The notes: generated from the sequence alone by a model not told the origin. A stretch of DNA of 64,000 nt from JAGDMJ01 sp963809695 (GCA_963809695.1 CAWEKI010000012.1:1-64000); one strand, 5' to 3'. Numbered from the stretch's first letter, positions 26,383-35,063 are shown. Program-made: numbers and translations.

Positions 26383-27483
26383 TCATGGCCGCAGCTTCAC
26401 AGTCTTCCCAGACTTCGCTGAAAGTCGTGCAGCGTCCAGAATCTCGGTCACAACCATGTTGACCTTGAGGGATGAAAGACCGGCGGGCGCTGTTTTCCCC
26501 CGGACAACAGCTGCAAGGTATGTAAGAGGATCGCTCTCCGGGGGTGCAAGCGGAGCGGCAGCGATCAGCGTTTCAGGGTTCTGACCCAACCGAACTCTGA
26601 GCGAATCCCTTCTCACCGTGTTCACAAGTCCCGTCAGGCCGTAGATTTCCATGTCCTTCCTGTCGAACGGCCAGTTCCAGGACGCCTGGATAATTCCTGT
26701 TGCCTTCGGATACGTCAGCACGATCGTTGCTTCGTCGTCCACTTTTGGATAGACGGCCGGCTTGATCTGCTGTGTGACTGCAGTGACGCTGAGGGCCCTT
26801 TTCCCTCCCATCAGCCAGGTCATCAAGTCAGCGCCGTAGCATCCAAAATCTGTCAGCGCGCCTCCCCCATTGAGAATGGGATCGGTGAGCCATTTGAGGA
26901 ACTCGGGCTGGCAGCCAATCTCCTTTGGTCCGCGGTGTCCATCATGAACGACGATCCTCCGGATATCACCGATTGCTCCATCCTTCACGACCATCTTGTA
27001 GGCCGCATGGTTCGATGAATACCAGGTAGTTTCATAGTTGACGAGGAGGTGGATATGCCCTTTGGCCACGGCCGTTTCCATCGCACGGGCATGGGCCATG
27101 GAAACGGCAAGCGGTTTTTCCATCATGACATGCACGCCGTGGCGGGCGCACGTCTCCACGACCTTCCGGTGATCGAATGTGCTGGTGAATGTGGCTACCG
27201 CTTCCGGCTTGACCTTCTTGAGCATTCCTTCAAGGTCTGTGAAGAGAAGTGCCGAATCCACATGATATCTGGCGGCATACTGCGCTGCGAGCTGGCGGTC
27301 GGCTTCTACGATAGCAACGAGACGGATGTCCGCCCGGGAGAGCGAGCCTTCAATGAATCCGGGGACGTGGCCATGGACCAGCCCGACGATGGCCAGGCGT
27401 AACGGCGGTGTCGATGTTTGGGCCTTTGCCATAGGAGTCAGGAGTCCGGCTGTGAAGATCAGAAGAGCAAAGAGTTGTTGCAT
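26383..27483 (-). CDS. secreted Gfo/Idh/MocA family oxidoreductase
   Basis: Oxidoreductase-like protein of 366 residues carrying a Sec signal (MQQLFALLIFTAGLLTPMAKA). The nucleotide-binding turn is AIVGLVHGHVPGF, where HGH replaces the usual GxGxxG. VMMEKPLAVSMAHA holds the catalytic-loop EKP motif. Family members use NAD(P) to oxidise or reduce sugars; a Sec-exported copy without the canonical glycine motif may bind the cofactor differently or not at all. The frame is open 47 residues further upstream, but the promoter at 27511-27539 lies within that extension and a signal peptide begins exactly at the chosen ATG. It stands alone, divergent from the exonuclease gene. Confidence 0.82.
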   Translation of the reverse strand: MQQLFALLIFTAGLLTPMAKAQTSTPPLRLAIVGLVHGHVPGFIEGSLSRADIRLVAIVEADRQLAAQYAARYHVDSALLFTDLEGMLKKVKPEAVATFTSTFDHRKVVETCARHGVHVMMEKPLAVSMAHARAMETAVAKGHIHLLVNYETTWYSSNHAAYKMVVKDGAIGDIRRIVVHDGHRGPKEIGCQPEFLKWLTDPILNGGGALTDFGCYGADLMTWLMGGKRALSVTAVTQQIKPAVYPKVDDEATIVLTYPKATGIIQASWNWPFDRKDMEIYGLTGLVNTVRRDSLRVRLGQNPETLIAAAPLAPPESDPLTYLAAVVRGKTAPAGLSSLKVNMVVTEILDAARLSAKSGKTVKLRP

Positions 27484-27510
27484 GGGGTGCGTTGAGTTAT
27501 TGGAAATGAA

Positions 27511-27539
27511 AATATAGGTGCCGAACAGGGAAAATGCAA
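27511..27539 (-). promoter_or_regulatory. promoter of the secreted oxidoreductase
   Basis: On the minus strand TTGCAT (27539-27534), 17 bases, TATATT (27516-27511). The predicted start lies about 20 bases before the ATG at 27483, and this fixes that start. Confidence 0.6.
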
Positions 27540-27633
27540 CAAAGGATAGTTCCTCCCCCTGCATTTCGAGTAGAAACTTCCATGAGGCAACGACCCCGTT
27601 TCGAGTGGAAATTGGCTGAGGCAAATCGCATGC

Positions 27634-27662
27634 TTGCGCCTCATCCCGTGGGTCGTTACATT
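27634..27662 (+). promoter_or_regulatory. promoter of the exonuclease/GIY-YIG gene
   Basis: TTGCGC (27634-27639), 17 bases, TACATT (27657-27662), with a leader of about 20 bases before the ATG at 27689. Confidence 0.5.
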
Positions 27663-27688
27663 AACTCTAGACCTCAAGTGTAACTTAA

Positions 27689-29158
27689 ATGAAATCCCCC
27701 AACCTCAGCTTTGACAAGGGCACGTTTGCCATCGTCGATACGGAAACGACTGGCACAAGCCCTGCGTACAATCGTATCATTGAAATTGCCATTGTCAGAG
27801 TCGAGAGGGGAAAAGTCGTTGAGACCTTCGAGTCGCTCGTGAATCCCGAATGCGAAGTCGAGCCGATCATTGAGTCGATCACCGGAATCTCCGCCGCCGA
27901 GCTCTCGACGGCACCTCTGTTCGAGGATGTGGCGGACCGCATCGGCGATTTGCTCCATGCAGCGATATTCGTCGCGCACAACGTGCGCTTTGACTATGGC
28001 TTCCTCAGGAACGAGTTCAAACGCCTTAACAGGAGATTCTCAGCCCGCTGCCTCTGCACGGTCACTCTCTCCAGAAAACTCTTTCCCACCTTTGCTCACC
28101 ATGATCTTTCGAGCATCATCGAGCGCCATAGCCTCACCTGCGAACAGCGGCACCGGGCCATGGGAGATGCTACGGCGGTCTATGACTTCATGCTCTCTGT
28201 GCGGTCCCGGGAAGGTAAAGAGCGGCTCAACTGGGGCATCCAGGCCGCGATGGAGGGTGCTGTTCCCGGACAACTTGACAGGGAGATGATTCGCTCTCTG
28301 CCGGACTCTCCGGGCGTGTATCTTTTCTATGGGCCCAAGAACGAACTCCTCTACGTTGGCAAGAGCAAGAACATACGGCGCAGGGTCGTCTCCCATTTCT
28401 CTCTTTCCCCCTCGTCCGGCAAGGAACTGAGCATCTGTGGCCAGACCCATGCAGTGGAGGCCCGGACCACCGCCGGCGAGCTTGGCGCGTTGCTGCTGGA
28501 GTCACGGCTGATCAAAGATCTGCAACCGATTCATAACCGTGTCGCCCGGCTCAAGAAGAAACTGATCGTTCTGCGCAGGCGCGAAACCAAGGAGGGATAC
28601 ACAGCGTGCGATCTTCAATCCGTTGATATGGTTACCCCGTGGGAAGTGGGGGGACTGCTGACTGTATTCAAGAACCGCAGCCAGGCCAGAGAATCCCTTG
28701 TCACCATGGCCCGGGAACATGAACTCTGTCATAAGCTCCTGGGGCTTGAGAAAACCAGCGCGTGCTGTTTCCAGTACCATTTGCACCGGTGCCGGGGGGC
28801 GTGCATCGGGACCGAGGATCCGGGCGAATACAATGCGCGGTTCGACGCCGCCTTTGCCGAGCGCAAGGTCCACGCGTGGCCCTACCCGGGCGGGATCCTC
28901 ATTGAGGAAAAGGGAGACGACGAGAACGAGGGGGAAGCATTTCTCATCGATCAGTGGTGCCTTGTCTCTTCCGTCCGGTTCACGGATGACGGCTTCCGGG
29001 ACGTGCTCCCCGGGGCAAACACGTTCGACTATGACAGCTACAAGATTCTCCTTCGGTTCCTCCGCAACAGGAAAAACCGCAAGCAGATCCGCCGGTTGAC
29101 AAAAGACCAGTATGATTCCCTGCTCAACGAGCTTGGGGCACACCAGGTGGTTGGGTAA
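27689..29158 (+). CDS. DnaQ-like 3-5 exonuclease fused to UvrC/Cho-like GIY-YIG nuclease
   Basis: Cytoplasmic 489-residue two-nuclease protein. Residues ~8-180 are a DEDDh exonuclease like DNA polymerase III epsilon: VDTETTG (Asp and Glu), HNVRFDYGFL and HRAMGDATA (His and Asp). Residues ~205-290 are a GIY-YIG domain of the UvrC N-terminal type: GVYLFY...LLYVGKSKNIRRRV and a downstream LLLESRLIKDLQP with the metal-binding Glu. The C-terminal ~200 residues carry CCFQYHLHRCRGACIG, as in UvrC/Cho relatives. It lacks UvrC's helix-hairpin-helix and RNase H-like second nuclease, so a repair role in 3-prime incision plus trimming is plausible. It is monocistronic with its own promoter. The fusion is known in other bacteria; the exact substrate is not. 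Confidence 0.88.
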   Translation: MKSPNLSFDKGTFAIVDTETTGTSPAYNRIIEIAIVRVERGKVVETFESLVNPECEVEPIIESITGISAAELSTAPLFEDVADRIGDLLHAAIFVAHNVRFDYGFLRNEFKRLNRRFSARCLCTVTLSRKLFPTFAHHDLSSIIERHSLTCEQRHRAMGDATAVYDFMLSVRSREGKERLNWGIQAAMEGAVPGQLDREMIRSLPDSPGVYLFYGPKNELLYVGKSKNIRRRVVSHFSLSPSSGKELSICGQTHAVEARTTAGELGALLLESRLIKDLQPIHNRVARLKKKLIVLRRRETKEGYTACDLQSVDMVTPWEVGGLLTVFKNRSQARESLVTMAREHELCHKLLGLEKTSACCFQYHLHRCRGACIGTEDPGEYNARFDAAFAERKVHAWPYPGGILIEEKGDDENEGEAFLIDQWCLVSSVRFTDDGFRDVLPGANTFDYDSYKILLRFLRNRKNRKQIRRLTKDQYDSLLNELGAHQVVG

Positions 29159-29396
29159 ACAACTACTTGCCCGGCGATTTGCCAGCGTGTCGTGTTATTT
29201 CAACAGGGAACGGACGAAGGGGTGAAGGTGTTCTACCAAGCACACGAGTCTGGCCGGATGCAGAAGAACCTCCAGTTTTCGGGGTGGGAACGTGGAGAGT
29301 GAAAAAAGCAGTTGTCGCCGAGGGCCATTGATATGTAACCTCCAAATTACCTCTGAGGCAAGGTTCAAGATATGGAACGCAGATTCGCTTTTTCCC

Positions 29397-29424
29397 TTGA
29401 CTTACTGATCTATCTTCCTATATT
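29397..29424 (+). promoter_or_regulatory. promoter of the ilv operon
   Basis: TTGACT (29397-29402) and TATATT (29419-29424) 16 bases apart; TATTAT at 29421-29426 with an 18-base spacer is the alternative. The predicted start near 29431 lies about 20 bases before the leader-peptide ATG at 29450. The stretch 29159-29396 shows no gene or signal I can support. Confidence 0.55.
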
Positions 29425-29449
29425 ATAGTACCTGATGCACTTTTCAACA

Positions 29450-29596
29450 ATGCACACCGGCATCCATACCGCCCCAGCCCAAGTGGCCGCACCTTTCCTT
29501 CGTAAGGGCGGGGTGGAACATGCCGTTTCTCGTCTGCATATCGTCATCCTTCTAATTAGCCTCTCGTTTGCGCTAGCGCTGGTAAATCTCAGCTAA
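29450..29596 (+). CDS. putative ilv leader peptide (attenuation peptide), 48 residues
   Basis: An unlisted short ORF whose last 18 residues read IVILLISLSFALALVNLS: 11 of 18 are Ile, Val or Leu, and two Leu codons are CTA. The stop codon lies 92 bases before ilvD. In ilv/leu attenuation, a ribosome stalling at such codons when charged branched-chain tRNA is scarce alters folding of the downstream RNA. A terminator-like hairpin with a T-run follows directly (29599-29634), and the last codons of this ORF can pair with its loop. Start is uncertain: ATG 29435, ATG 29450 (best distance to the promoter), or GTG 29513 preceded by AAGGG, which would give a 28-residue peptide. The BCAA-rich tail is common to all three. 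Confidence 0.6.
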   Translation: MHTGIHTAPAQVAAPFLRKGGVEHAVSRLHIVILLISLSFALALVNLS

Positions 29597-29598
29597 GC

Positions 29599-29634
29599 AG
29601 ACGCCAGAGGTTAACCAGCCTAACCAGTCTTTTT
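29599..29634 (+). terminator. putative attenuator terminator of the ilv operon
   Basis: AGAC (29599-29602) and GTCT (29627-29630) enclose GGTTA (29609-29613) and TAACC (29621-29625), followed by TTTT. A competing pairing exists: GCTGGT (29578-29583, inside the leader peptide codons) with ACCAGC (29614-29619), which would occupy the terminator loop and disturb its 5-prime arm. This is the expected terminator/antiterminator pair; stem strength is modest. Confidence 0.5.
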
Positions 29635-29687
29635 CAAGTTTTAGCTCGGTAAAGCGAGGTTCACTTCTGGCGAACAAGGAGTGAATC

Positions 29688-31367
29688 ATGGATATTGGCA
29701 ATAATCGAAAAAGTAGGGTAGTGACCGAGGGAGTCCAGCGCTCCCCCAATCGAGCTATGTTGCGGGCGGTCGGTTTTGGTGATGATGATTTCAACAAGCC
29801 GATCGTGGGCGTGGCCAACGGGTATAGCACCATTACTCCCTGCAACATTGGACTGGACACGCTTGCCGACCGCGCGATCGATGCTTTACGCGGAGCCGGT
29901 GCCATGCCGCAGGTCTTTGGGACCATCACCGTCAGCGATGGAATCGCCATGGGGACGGAAGGCATGAAATATTCCCTCGTTTCCCGTGAAGTCATCGCCG
30001 ACTCCATCGAGACCGTTTGCGGCGCGCAGAGCATGGATGGCCTGCTGGCCATCGGTGGATGCGACAAGAACATGCCCGGCGCAATGATTGCCATTGCGCG
30101 CTTGAACATCCCCGCCATCTTTGTCTACGGCGGCACGATCAAGCCGGGAAAGCTCAACGGAAAAGACCTGACCATCGTCAGCTCGTTCGAAGCGGTGGGA
30201 CAATTCAGCGCGAAGAAAATAAGCGAGCAGGAACTGATGGAGGTGGAGCGCCATGCCTGCCCGGGCGCCGGGTCGTGCGGAGGGATGTACACCGCCAACA
30301 CCATGTCCTCTGCGATCGAAGCGATGGGCATGAGCCTCATGTATTCTTCCACGATGGCCGCCGAAGACCAGGAAAAGGCAGAAAGCACGGCGAAGGCCGC
30401 ATATGCCCTGGTCGATGCCATCCGCCATCAGAGGCTCCCCCGCCAGATTCTTACACGCAGAGCTTTCGAGAACGCCATCGCCGTTGTCATGGCGCTGGGA
30501 GGATCCACCAATGCCGTGCTCCATCTCCTGGCGATAGCTCATGCCGTAGGGGTGCCACTCACGCTGGATGATTTTGAAACCATACGGGGACGCGTTCCTG
30601 TGTTGTGCGACCTGAAACCTTCAGGCAGATTTGTGACCACGGAGTTCCACGACGCCGGCGGCGTCCCGCAGGTCATGAAGATCCTTCTGACTCATGGCGT
30701 GTTGCATGGAGACGCTCTGACGGTGACCGGACAGACGGTGGAGGAACTTCTTTCCGCTGTTCCGTCATCCCCTCCGGCAGGACAGGAAATCATCCATCCC
30801 TGGGAGAAACCACTTTATCCGCAAGGACACCTTGCCATACTGCGGGGGAACCTTGCCGAGGACGGTGCCGTGGCAAAGATTACCGGGGTAAAGCGTCCGG
30901 TCATCACGGGTCCCGCGCGTGTCTTTGATTCCGAAGAGCGCTGTCTCGAGGCTATTCTCGCAGGCGCACTCCATCCGGGCGACGTGATCATCGTCCGGTA
31001 CGAAGGGCCGAAGGGGGGGCCGGGTATGCGCGAAATGCTCGCCCCAACGTCAGCGCTGATCGGGGCAGGACTCGGAGACTCTGTAGGTTTGATCACTGAC
31101 GGTCGGTTCTCCGGGGGAACGTACGGCATGGTGGTGGGCCATGTTTCCCCCGAAGCCGCTGTCGGCGGTACCATCGCTCTTGTGCAAGAGGGAGACAGTG
31201 TGACGATTGATGCCGAGCGCCGTCTCCTTCAGCTGAATGTCTCTGCGAAGGAGCTTGAGCGGCGGCGCGCTGCGTGGCTTCCGCCGGCACCTCGATATAC
31301 CTCGGGGGTGCTTGCTAAATATATCCGCCTGGTTTCCGCCAGTAGCACAGGTGCGGTCACGGACTAA
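29688..31367 (+). CDS. ilvD: dihydroxy-acid dehydratase
   Basis: Cytoplasmic iron-sulfur enzyme of 559 residues that converts 2,3-dihydroxy-isovalerate or -methylvalerate to the 2-keto acids of valine and isoleucine. The cluster cysteines are in STITPCNIG, GGCDKNMPGAM and CPGAGSCGGMYTANTM. GLITDGRFSGGTYGMVVGHVSPEA near the C terminus is the other family signature (shown here as separate parts LITDGRFSGG and VGHVSPEA). AAGGAG lies 6 bases before the ATG. It is the first structural gene of ilvD-B-N-C behind the attenuator. Confidence 0.97.
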   Translation: MDIGNNRKSRVVTEGVQRSPNRAMLRAVGFGDDDFNKPIVGVANGYSTITPCNIGLDTLADRAIDALRGAGAMPQVFGTITVSDGIAMGTEGMKYSLVSREVIADSIETVCGAQSMDGLLAIGGCDKNMPGAMIAIARLNIPAIFVYGGTIKPGKLNGKDLTIVSSFEAVGQFSAKKISEQELMEVERHACPGAGSCGGMYTANTMSSAIEAMGMSLMYSSTMAAEDQEKAESTAKAAYALVDAIRHQRLPRQILTRRAFENAIAVVMALGGSTNAVLHLLAIAHAVGVPLTLDDFETIRGRVPVLCDLKPSGRFVTTEFHDAGGVPQVMKILLTHGVLHGDALTVTGQTVEELLSAVPSSPPAGQEIIHPWEKPLYPQGHLAILRGNLAEDGAVAKITGVKRPVITGPARVFDSEERCLEAILAGALHPGDVIIVRYEGPKGGPGMREMLAPTSALIGAGLGDSVGLITDGRFSGGTYGMVVGHVSPEAAVGGTIALVQEGDSVTIDAERRLLQLNVSAKELERRRAAWLPPAPRYTSGVLAKYIRLVSASSTGAVTD

Positions 31368-31480
31368 AGACGTGGCCCAATAACGAGCACGTTGTTCCGC
31401 GTTCGAACAGCACATGCTGGACGAGGAACCGGACATAGAGTTTCATTCTACCATTCAACATCACAACGGGAGAGCATCAC

Positions 31481-33280
31481 ATGGAAGGACAGCCAGCACA
31501 CACGGCCGGCACGCCGGCTGCAGGGGGGAAAGGACGACTCATGACCGGAGCGGAGATCTTCGTCCGGAGCCTGATTGCGGAGGGAGTCGAGGTCGTGTTC
31601 GGCTATCCCGGCGGTGCCGTGATCGGCATTTACGATGCCCTTCATGATATCAGCGATATCAAACATATTCTCACGCGTCATGAGCAGGGAGCGACGCATG
31701 CGGCCGAGGGATATGCTCGTGCAACAGGGCGCCCGGGTGTTGCCCTTGTCACCTCGGGGCCCGGTGCCACGAACACCGTGACCGGCATCGCGGACGCGTA
31801 CATGGATTCCCTTCCCATCGTGGTATTCTCCGGACAGGTCGCGCTTCCCCTGATCGGCAACGATGCATTTCAGGAAGCCGACATTGTCGGGATCACCCGC
31901 CCGATAACCAAACACAATTACCTGGTGCGCGATGTGCGTGAGCTGGCGCGTACAATAAAAGAGGCCTTCTACATTGCCACCAGCGGCCGCCCCGGGCCGG
32001 TGCTGGTGGACCTCCCCAAGGATGTGATGGCACAGAAAGCGGTCTTTGATTATCCTGAGCGGGTGGATCTGCCCACCTACAACCCCACCGTGGAAGGACA
32101 TAGCGGTCAGATCAGGAAGGCTGCGGATTTGATCAACGCTGCGAAGAGGCCGGTGTTGTATGTCGGTGGAGGCGCCATCCAGTCCGGTGCCGCGGAACAA
32201 CTGCGGACACTTGCCCAAACGCTCGGCTGCCCGGTGACCACAACCCTGCATGGGCTCGGGGCGTTCCCCGAATCGGATCCGCTTTCGCTCGGCATGCTCG
32301 GCATGCACGGAACCTGGTATGCGAACATGGCGGTGAATTACTGCGACGTGCTGATCGCCGTGGGTGCGCGGTTCGATGACCGGGTGACAGGCAAGACCGA
32401 AGCGTTCGCCGCCGAGGCAAAAAAGATCCACATCGATATCGATCCATCCGCAATCAGCAAGAACGTGCAGGTGGATGTCCCGATCGTGGGCGACGTGCGG
32501 AATGTGCTGTCAAAGCTCCAGGATTTGATCCGCCCTCTGCCGACCGCCGATTGGCTCACGACCATTCAGCAATGGCGCGAGGAGCATCCTCTCCGGTATT
32601 CATCCGACAATGCGTTGCGAACCCAACAGGTGATCCGGGCGATCGGCGAAGCGACGGGGGGGAATGCCATTGTGGTGACCGACGTTGGACAGCACCAGAT
32701 GTGGGCGGCGCAGTTCTTCACGTTCATGCATCCGCGCACCATGATTACCTCCGGTGGGCTCGGGACCATGGGCTTTTCGCTCCCTGCTGCCATGGGAGCT
32801 GCATTTGCCCAGACGGGGCTGCCGGTGATCTCCATCAGCGGGGACGGTGGAATTCAGATGAATATCCAGGAGCTGGCAACGATCGTCGAGCACAAGCTTC
32901 CCATCAAGATCTTCGTCATGAACAACGGGTTCCTTGGAATGGTGCGGCAATGGCAGGAGCTCTTCTGGCGCCGGCGCTATTCTCAGGTGCGCATCTCAAG
33001 CCCGGATTTTGTGAAGCTCGCGGATGCGTACGGGATGCCGGGATATCGCATTACCCATCCATCCCAGGTCGAAGCAACGATCCGGCAGGCGATGGAGTGG
33101 AACGACGGGCCCGTGCTCGTGGAATGCGTCGTGGCCAAGGAAGACAATGTTTATCCGATGGTGCCGGCCGGACAGACGATAAATGAGATGATTGATTCAC
33201 CTGAGCCGACAGGGGCGTCTGAGCAGGTTACCGTCTATAGCAAAGGAAAAAGCCAGCAGCCGGCCCGGCAACCCTCATGA
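31481..33280 (+). CDS. ilvB: acetolactate synthase, large catalytic subunit
   Basis: Thiamine diphosphate enzyme of 599 residues that condenses two pyruvates, or pyruvate and 2-ketobutyrate, at the first common step of BCAA synthesis. GGAVIGIYDAL and RHEQGATHAAEGYARATG hold the conserved catalytic Glu. VLVDLPKDV, the middle FAD-binding region, and GDGGIQMNIQELATI with MNNGFLGMVRQWQELF (ThDP/Mg site) follow. It starts at 31481 or at a second ATG at 31541, which has AAAGGA upstream and would remove a Gly/Pro-rich tail not typical of the family. It is followed by the regulatory subunit gene after 34 bases. Confidence 0.96.
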   Translation: MEGQPAHTAGTPAAGGKGRLMTGAEIFVRSLIAEGVEVVFGYPGGAVIGIYDALHDISDIKHILTRHEQGATHAAEGYARATGRPGVALVTSGPGATNTVTGIADAYMDSLPIVVFSGQVALPLIGNDAFQEADIVGITRPITKHNYLVRDVRELARTIKEAFYIATSGRPGPVLVDLPKDVMAQKAVFDYPERVDLPTYNPTVEGHSGQIRKAADLINAAKRPVLYVGGGAIQSGAAEQLRTLAQTLGCPVTTTLHGLGAFPESDPLSLGMLGMHGTWYANMAVNYCDVLIAVGARFDDRVTGKTEAFAAEAKKIHIDIDPSAISKNVQVDVPIVGDVRNVLSKLQDLIRPLPTADWLTTIQQWREEHPLRYSSDNALRTQQVIRAIGEATGGNAIVVTDVGQHQMWAAQFFTFMHPRTMITSGGLGTMGFSLPAAMGAAFAQTGLPVISISGDGGIQMNIQELATIVEHKLPIKIFVMNNGFLGMVRQWQELFWRRRYSQVRISSPDFVKLADAYGMPGYRITHPSQVEATIRQAMEWNDGPVLVECVVAKEDNVYPMVPAGQTINEMIDSPEPTGASEQVTVYSKGKSQQPARQPS

Positions 33281-33314
33281 ACGGCACCAATTCATTCTGA
33301 CTCGGGGAGCTCCC

Positions 33315-33836
33315 ATGGCGTATACTCAGGAAGCACAGGCGAGCATGAAGCGGCACACGATCTCCATGCTTGTCGAGAACAAGTTCGGTGCGTTCAACCG
33401 GGTAGCCGGACTTTTTGCTGCAAAAGGGTACAATATCGACAGCCTCTCGGTGGGGCCAACGGAAGACGAAGCGGTGTCCCGCATGACCATTGTCACCCGC
33501 GGGGACGACCAGATCATCGAACAGATCATTAAGCAGCTCAACAAGCTGATCAACACGGTCAAGGTCGTCGACCTGACGTTCGACAGCTTCGTGGAACGGG
33601 AGCTTGTCCTGCTCAAAGTCCAGTCCACTCCCGAGAACCGGTCCGAGATCATTCAGATCGCCGAGATCTTCCGCGCGAAGGTCGTGGATATCAGCCCGCG
33701 CACACTGACATTGGAAGGGACCGGAGGCCAGCAGAAGGTGGATGCATTCATCAAGATGCTCAAGCCGTTCGGGATCAAGGAACTGGCCCGTACCGGACGC
33801 GTCGCGCTCAAGCGCGAGTTCCAGGGTGAAATTTAA
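33315..33836 (+). CDS. ilvN: acetolactate synthase, small regulatory subunit
   Basis: Regulatory subunit of 173 residues that binds valine and controls IlvB. The N-terminal ACT domain is clear (HTISMLVENKFGAFNRVAGL, GYNIDSLSVGPTEDE, SRMTIVTRGDD) and the C-terminal domain follows (LVLLKVQSTPENRSEI, FRAKVVDISPRTL). The frame is open 41 residues upstream into the end of ilvB, but conservation and GGGGAG before the ATG at 33315 fix the start. The length fits IlvH/IlvN of the 160-175 residue class. Confidence 0.95.
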   Translation: MAYTQEAQASMKRHTISMLVENKFGAFNRVAGLFAAKGYNIDSLSVGPTEDEAVSRMTIVTRGDDQIIEQIIKQLNKLINTVKVVDLTFDSFVERELVLLKVQSTPENRSEIIQIAEIFRAKVVDISPRTLTLEGTGGQQKVDAFIKMLKPFGIKELARTGRVALKREFQGEI

Positions 33837-33867
33837 TCATTCACACAATTTGGAAGGATAGAGCAGC

Positions 33868-34920
33868 ATGCCTCTCATCGACTTCGGCGGCGTTAAAGAG
33901 AACGTCGTGACGCGGGAAGAATTCCCGCTCTCCAAAGCTCAAAAGGTCCTGGAGAATGAAACAGTCGCGATCCTGGGCTATGGTCCCCAGGGACACGGCC
34001 AATCATTGAACCTGAGGGACAACAAGGTCCAGGTCATTATCGGCCAGCGGAAAGGGGGAAAAGGTTGGAAGGATGCGATTGCGGACGGATGGGTGGAGGG
34101 GGAAAATCTCTTTGCTGACATGGAGGAAGCTGTCCGCCGCGCGACTGTGGTTCAGTATCTTCTTTCTGACGCAGGGCAGAAGGAACATTGGCCCGCCGTC
34201 AAACGCAACATGCGGAAAGGGCAGGCTCTCTATTTCTCGCATGGCTTCTCGATCGTCTTCAAGGACCAGACGGGTGTGGTGCCCCCTGCCGATGTGGATG
34301 TGATGCTTGTCGCCCCGAAAGGTTCAGGGCGTACGGTGAGAACCAACTATCTTGCCGGGAGCGGGATCAATGCCAGTTTCGCTGTCTACCAGGACGCGAC
34401 CGGTAGAGCACGCGAGCGGGTCCTGGCACTTGGCATCGCTATTGGTTCCGGATATCTTTTCCCAACGACCTTTGAGCATGAGGTCTACAGCGATCTCACC
34501 GGTGAACGAGGCGTCTTGATGGGCGCCATTGCAGGGCTGATGAAGGCACAGTATGACACCCTGCGTGCCATGGGGCACTCGCCGAGCGAGGCATTCAACG
34601 AGACGGTTGAAGAGGCGACGCAGAGTCTTTATCCCCTTGTCGGGAAGAACGGCATGGATTGGATGTTTGCCGCGTGCAGCACGACGGCGCAGCGCGGGGC
34701 GCTGGATTGGGCCCAGCGGTTTGAGGTAGCCGTGAAGCCGCTCTTCGAATTGCTCTATCGCGATGTGAAGGAGGGGGTGGAGACAAAGCGGGTGCTTGAC
34801 ACCTGTTCGGCCCCCGATTATCGTGAAACGCTCCAGCGGGAGCTTGATACCTGGAAGAACTCCGAGATGTGGAAAGCCGGGGCGGCGGTACGTGGGCTTA
34901 GGCCGGAGAATTCGAAGTAG
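33868..34920 (+). CDS. ilvC: ketol-acid reductoisomerase, fungal-like type
   Basis: NAD(P)H- and Mg-dependent enzyme of 350 residues that isomerises and reduces acetolactate. The dinucleotide site is ILGYGPQGHGQSLNLRD. The metal/substrate region has VLMGAIAGLMKAQYDTL and SEAFNETVEEATQSLYPL. The blocks FSHGFSIVFKDQTGV, VAPKGSGRTVRTNY, ACSTTAQRGALDW and the C-terminal RGLRPEN are strikingly like yeast/fungal mitochondrial Ilv5 rather than the E. coli long form or the common 330-residue form. It is the last gene of the operon, 31 bases after ilvN, with a strong hairpin 49 bases downstream. Confidence 0.96.
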   Translation: MPLIDFGGVKENVVTREEFPLSKAQKVLENETVAILGYGPQGHGQSLNLRDNKVQVIIGQRKGGKGWKDAIADGWVEGENLFADMEEAVRRATVVQYLLSDAGQKEHWPAVKRNMRKGQALYFSHGFSIVFKDQTGVVPPADVDVMLVAPKGSGRTVRTNYLAGSGINASFAVYQDATGRARERVLALGIAIGSGYLFPTTFEHEVYSDLTGERGVLMGAIAGLMKAQYDTLRAMGHSPSEAFNETVEEATQSLYPLVGKNGMDWMFAACSTTAQRGALDWAQRFEVAVKPLFELLYRDVKEGVETKRVLDTCSAPDYRETLQRELDTWKNSEMWKAGAAVRGLRPENSK

Positions 34921-34969
34921 CAATAGTCTGAGTGGATCGCCAAGAGAAAAGCTTTCCTGATATCTCTTT

Positions 34970-35001
34970 ATGCAGGGCCACTGCGTCCCGTGGCCCTGCA
35001 T
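34970..35001 (+). terminator. hairpin ending the ilv operon
   Basis: ATGCAGGGCCAC and GTGGCCCTGCAT form a perfect 12-bp stem with an 8-base loop. A T-tract is not immediate (GATTTTCC lies 14 bases later). The promoter for the next unit begins 34 bases further on. Confidence 0.6.
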
Positions 35002-35034
35002 CAATACCTCGCCCGATTTTCCTCTTCCTGTCCC

Positions 35035-35063
35035 TTGATTAAGTTGCAAATAACCTCTACATT
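35035..35063 (+). promoter_or_regulatory. promoter of the GntR-glycosidase operon
   Basis: TTGATT (35035-35040), 17 bases, TACATT (35058-35063). The predicted start near 35070 gives a 168-base leader before the GntR start, or 16 bases before a short upstream ORF at 35086. Confidence 0.5.
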
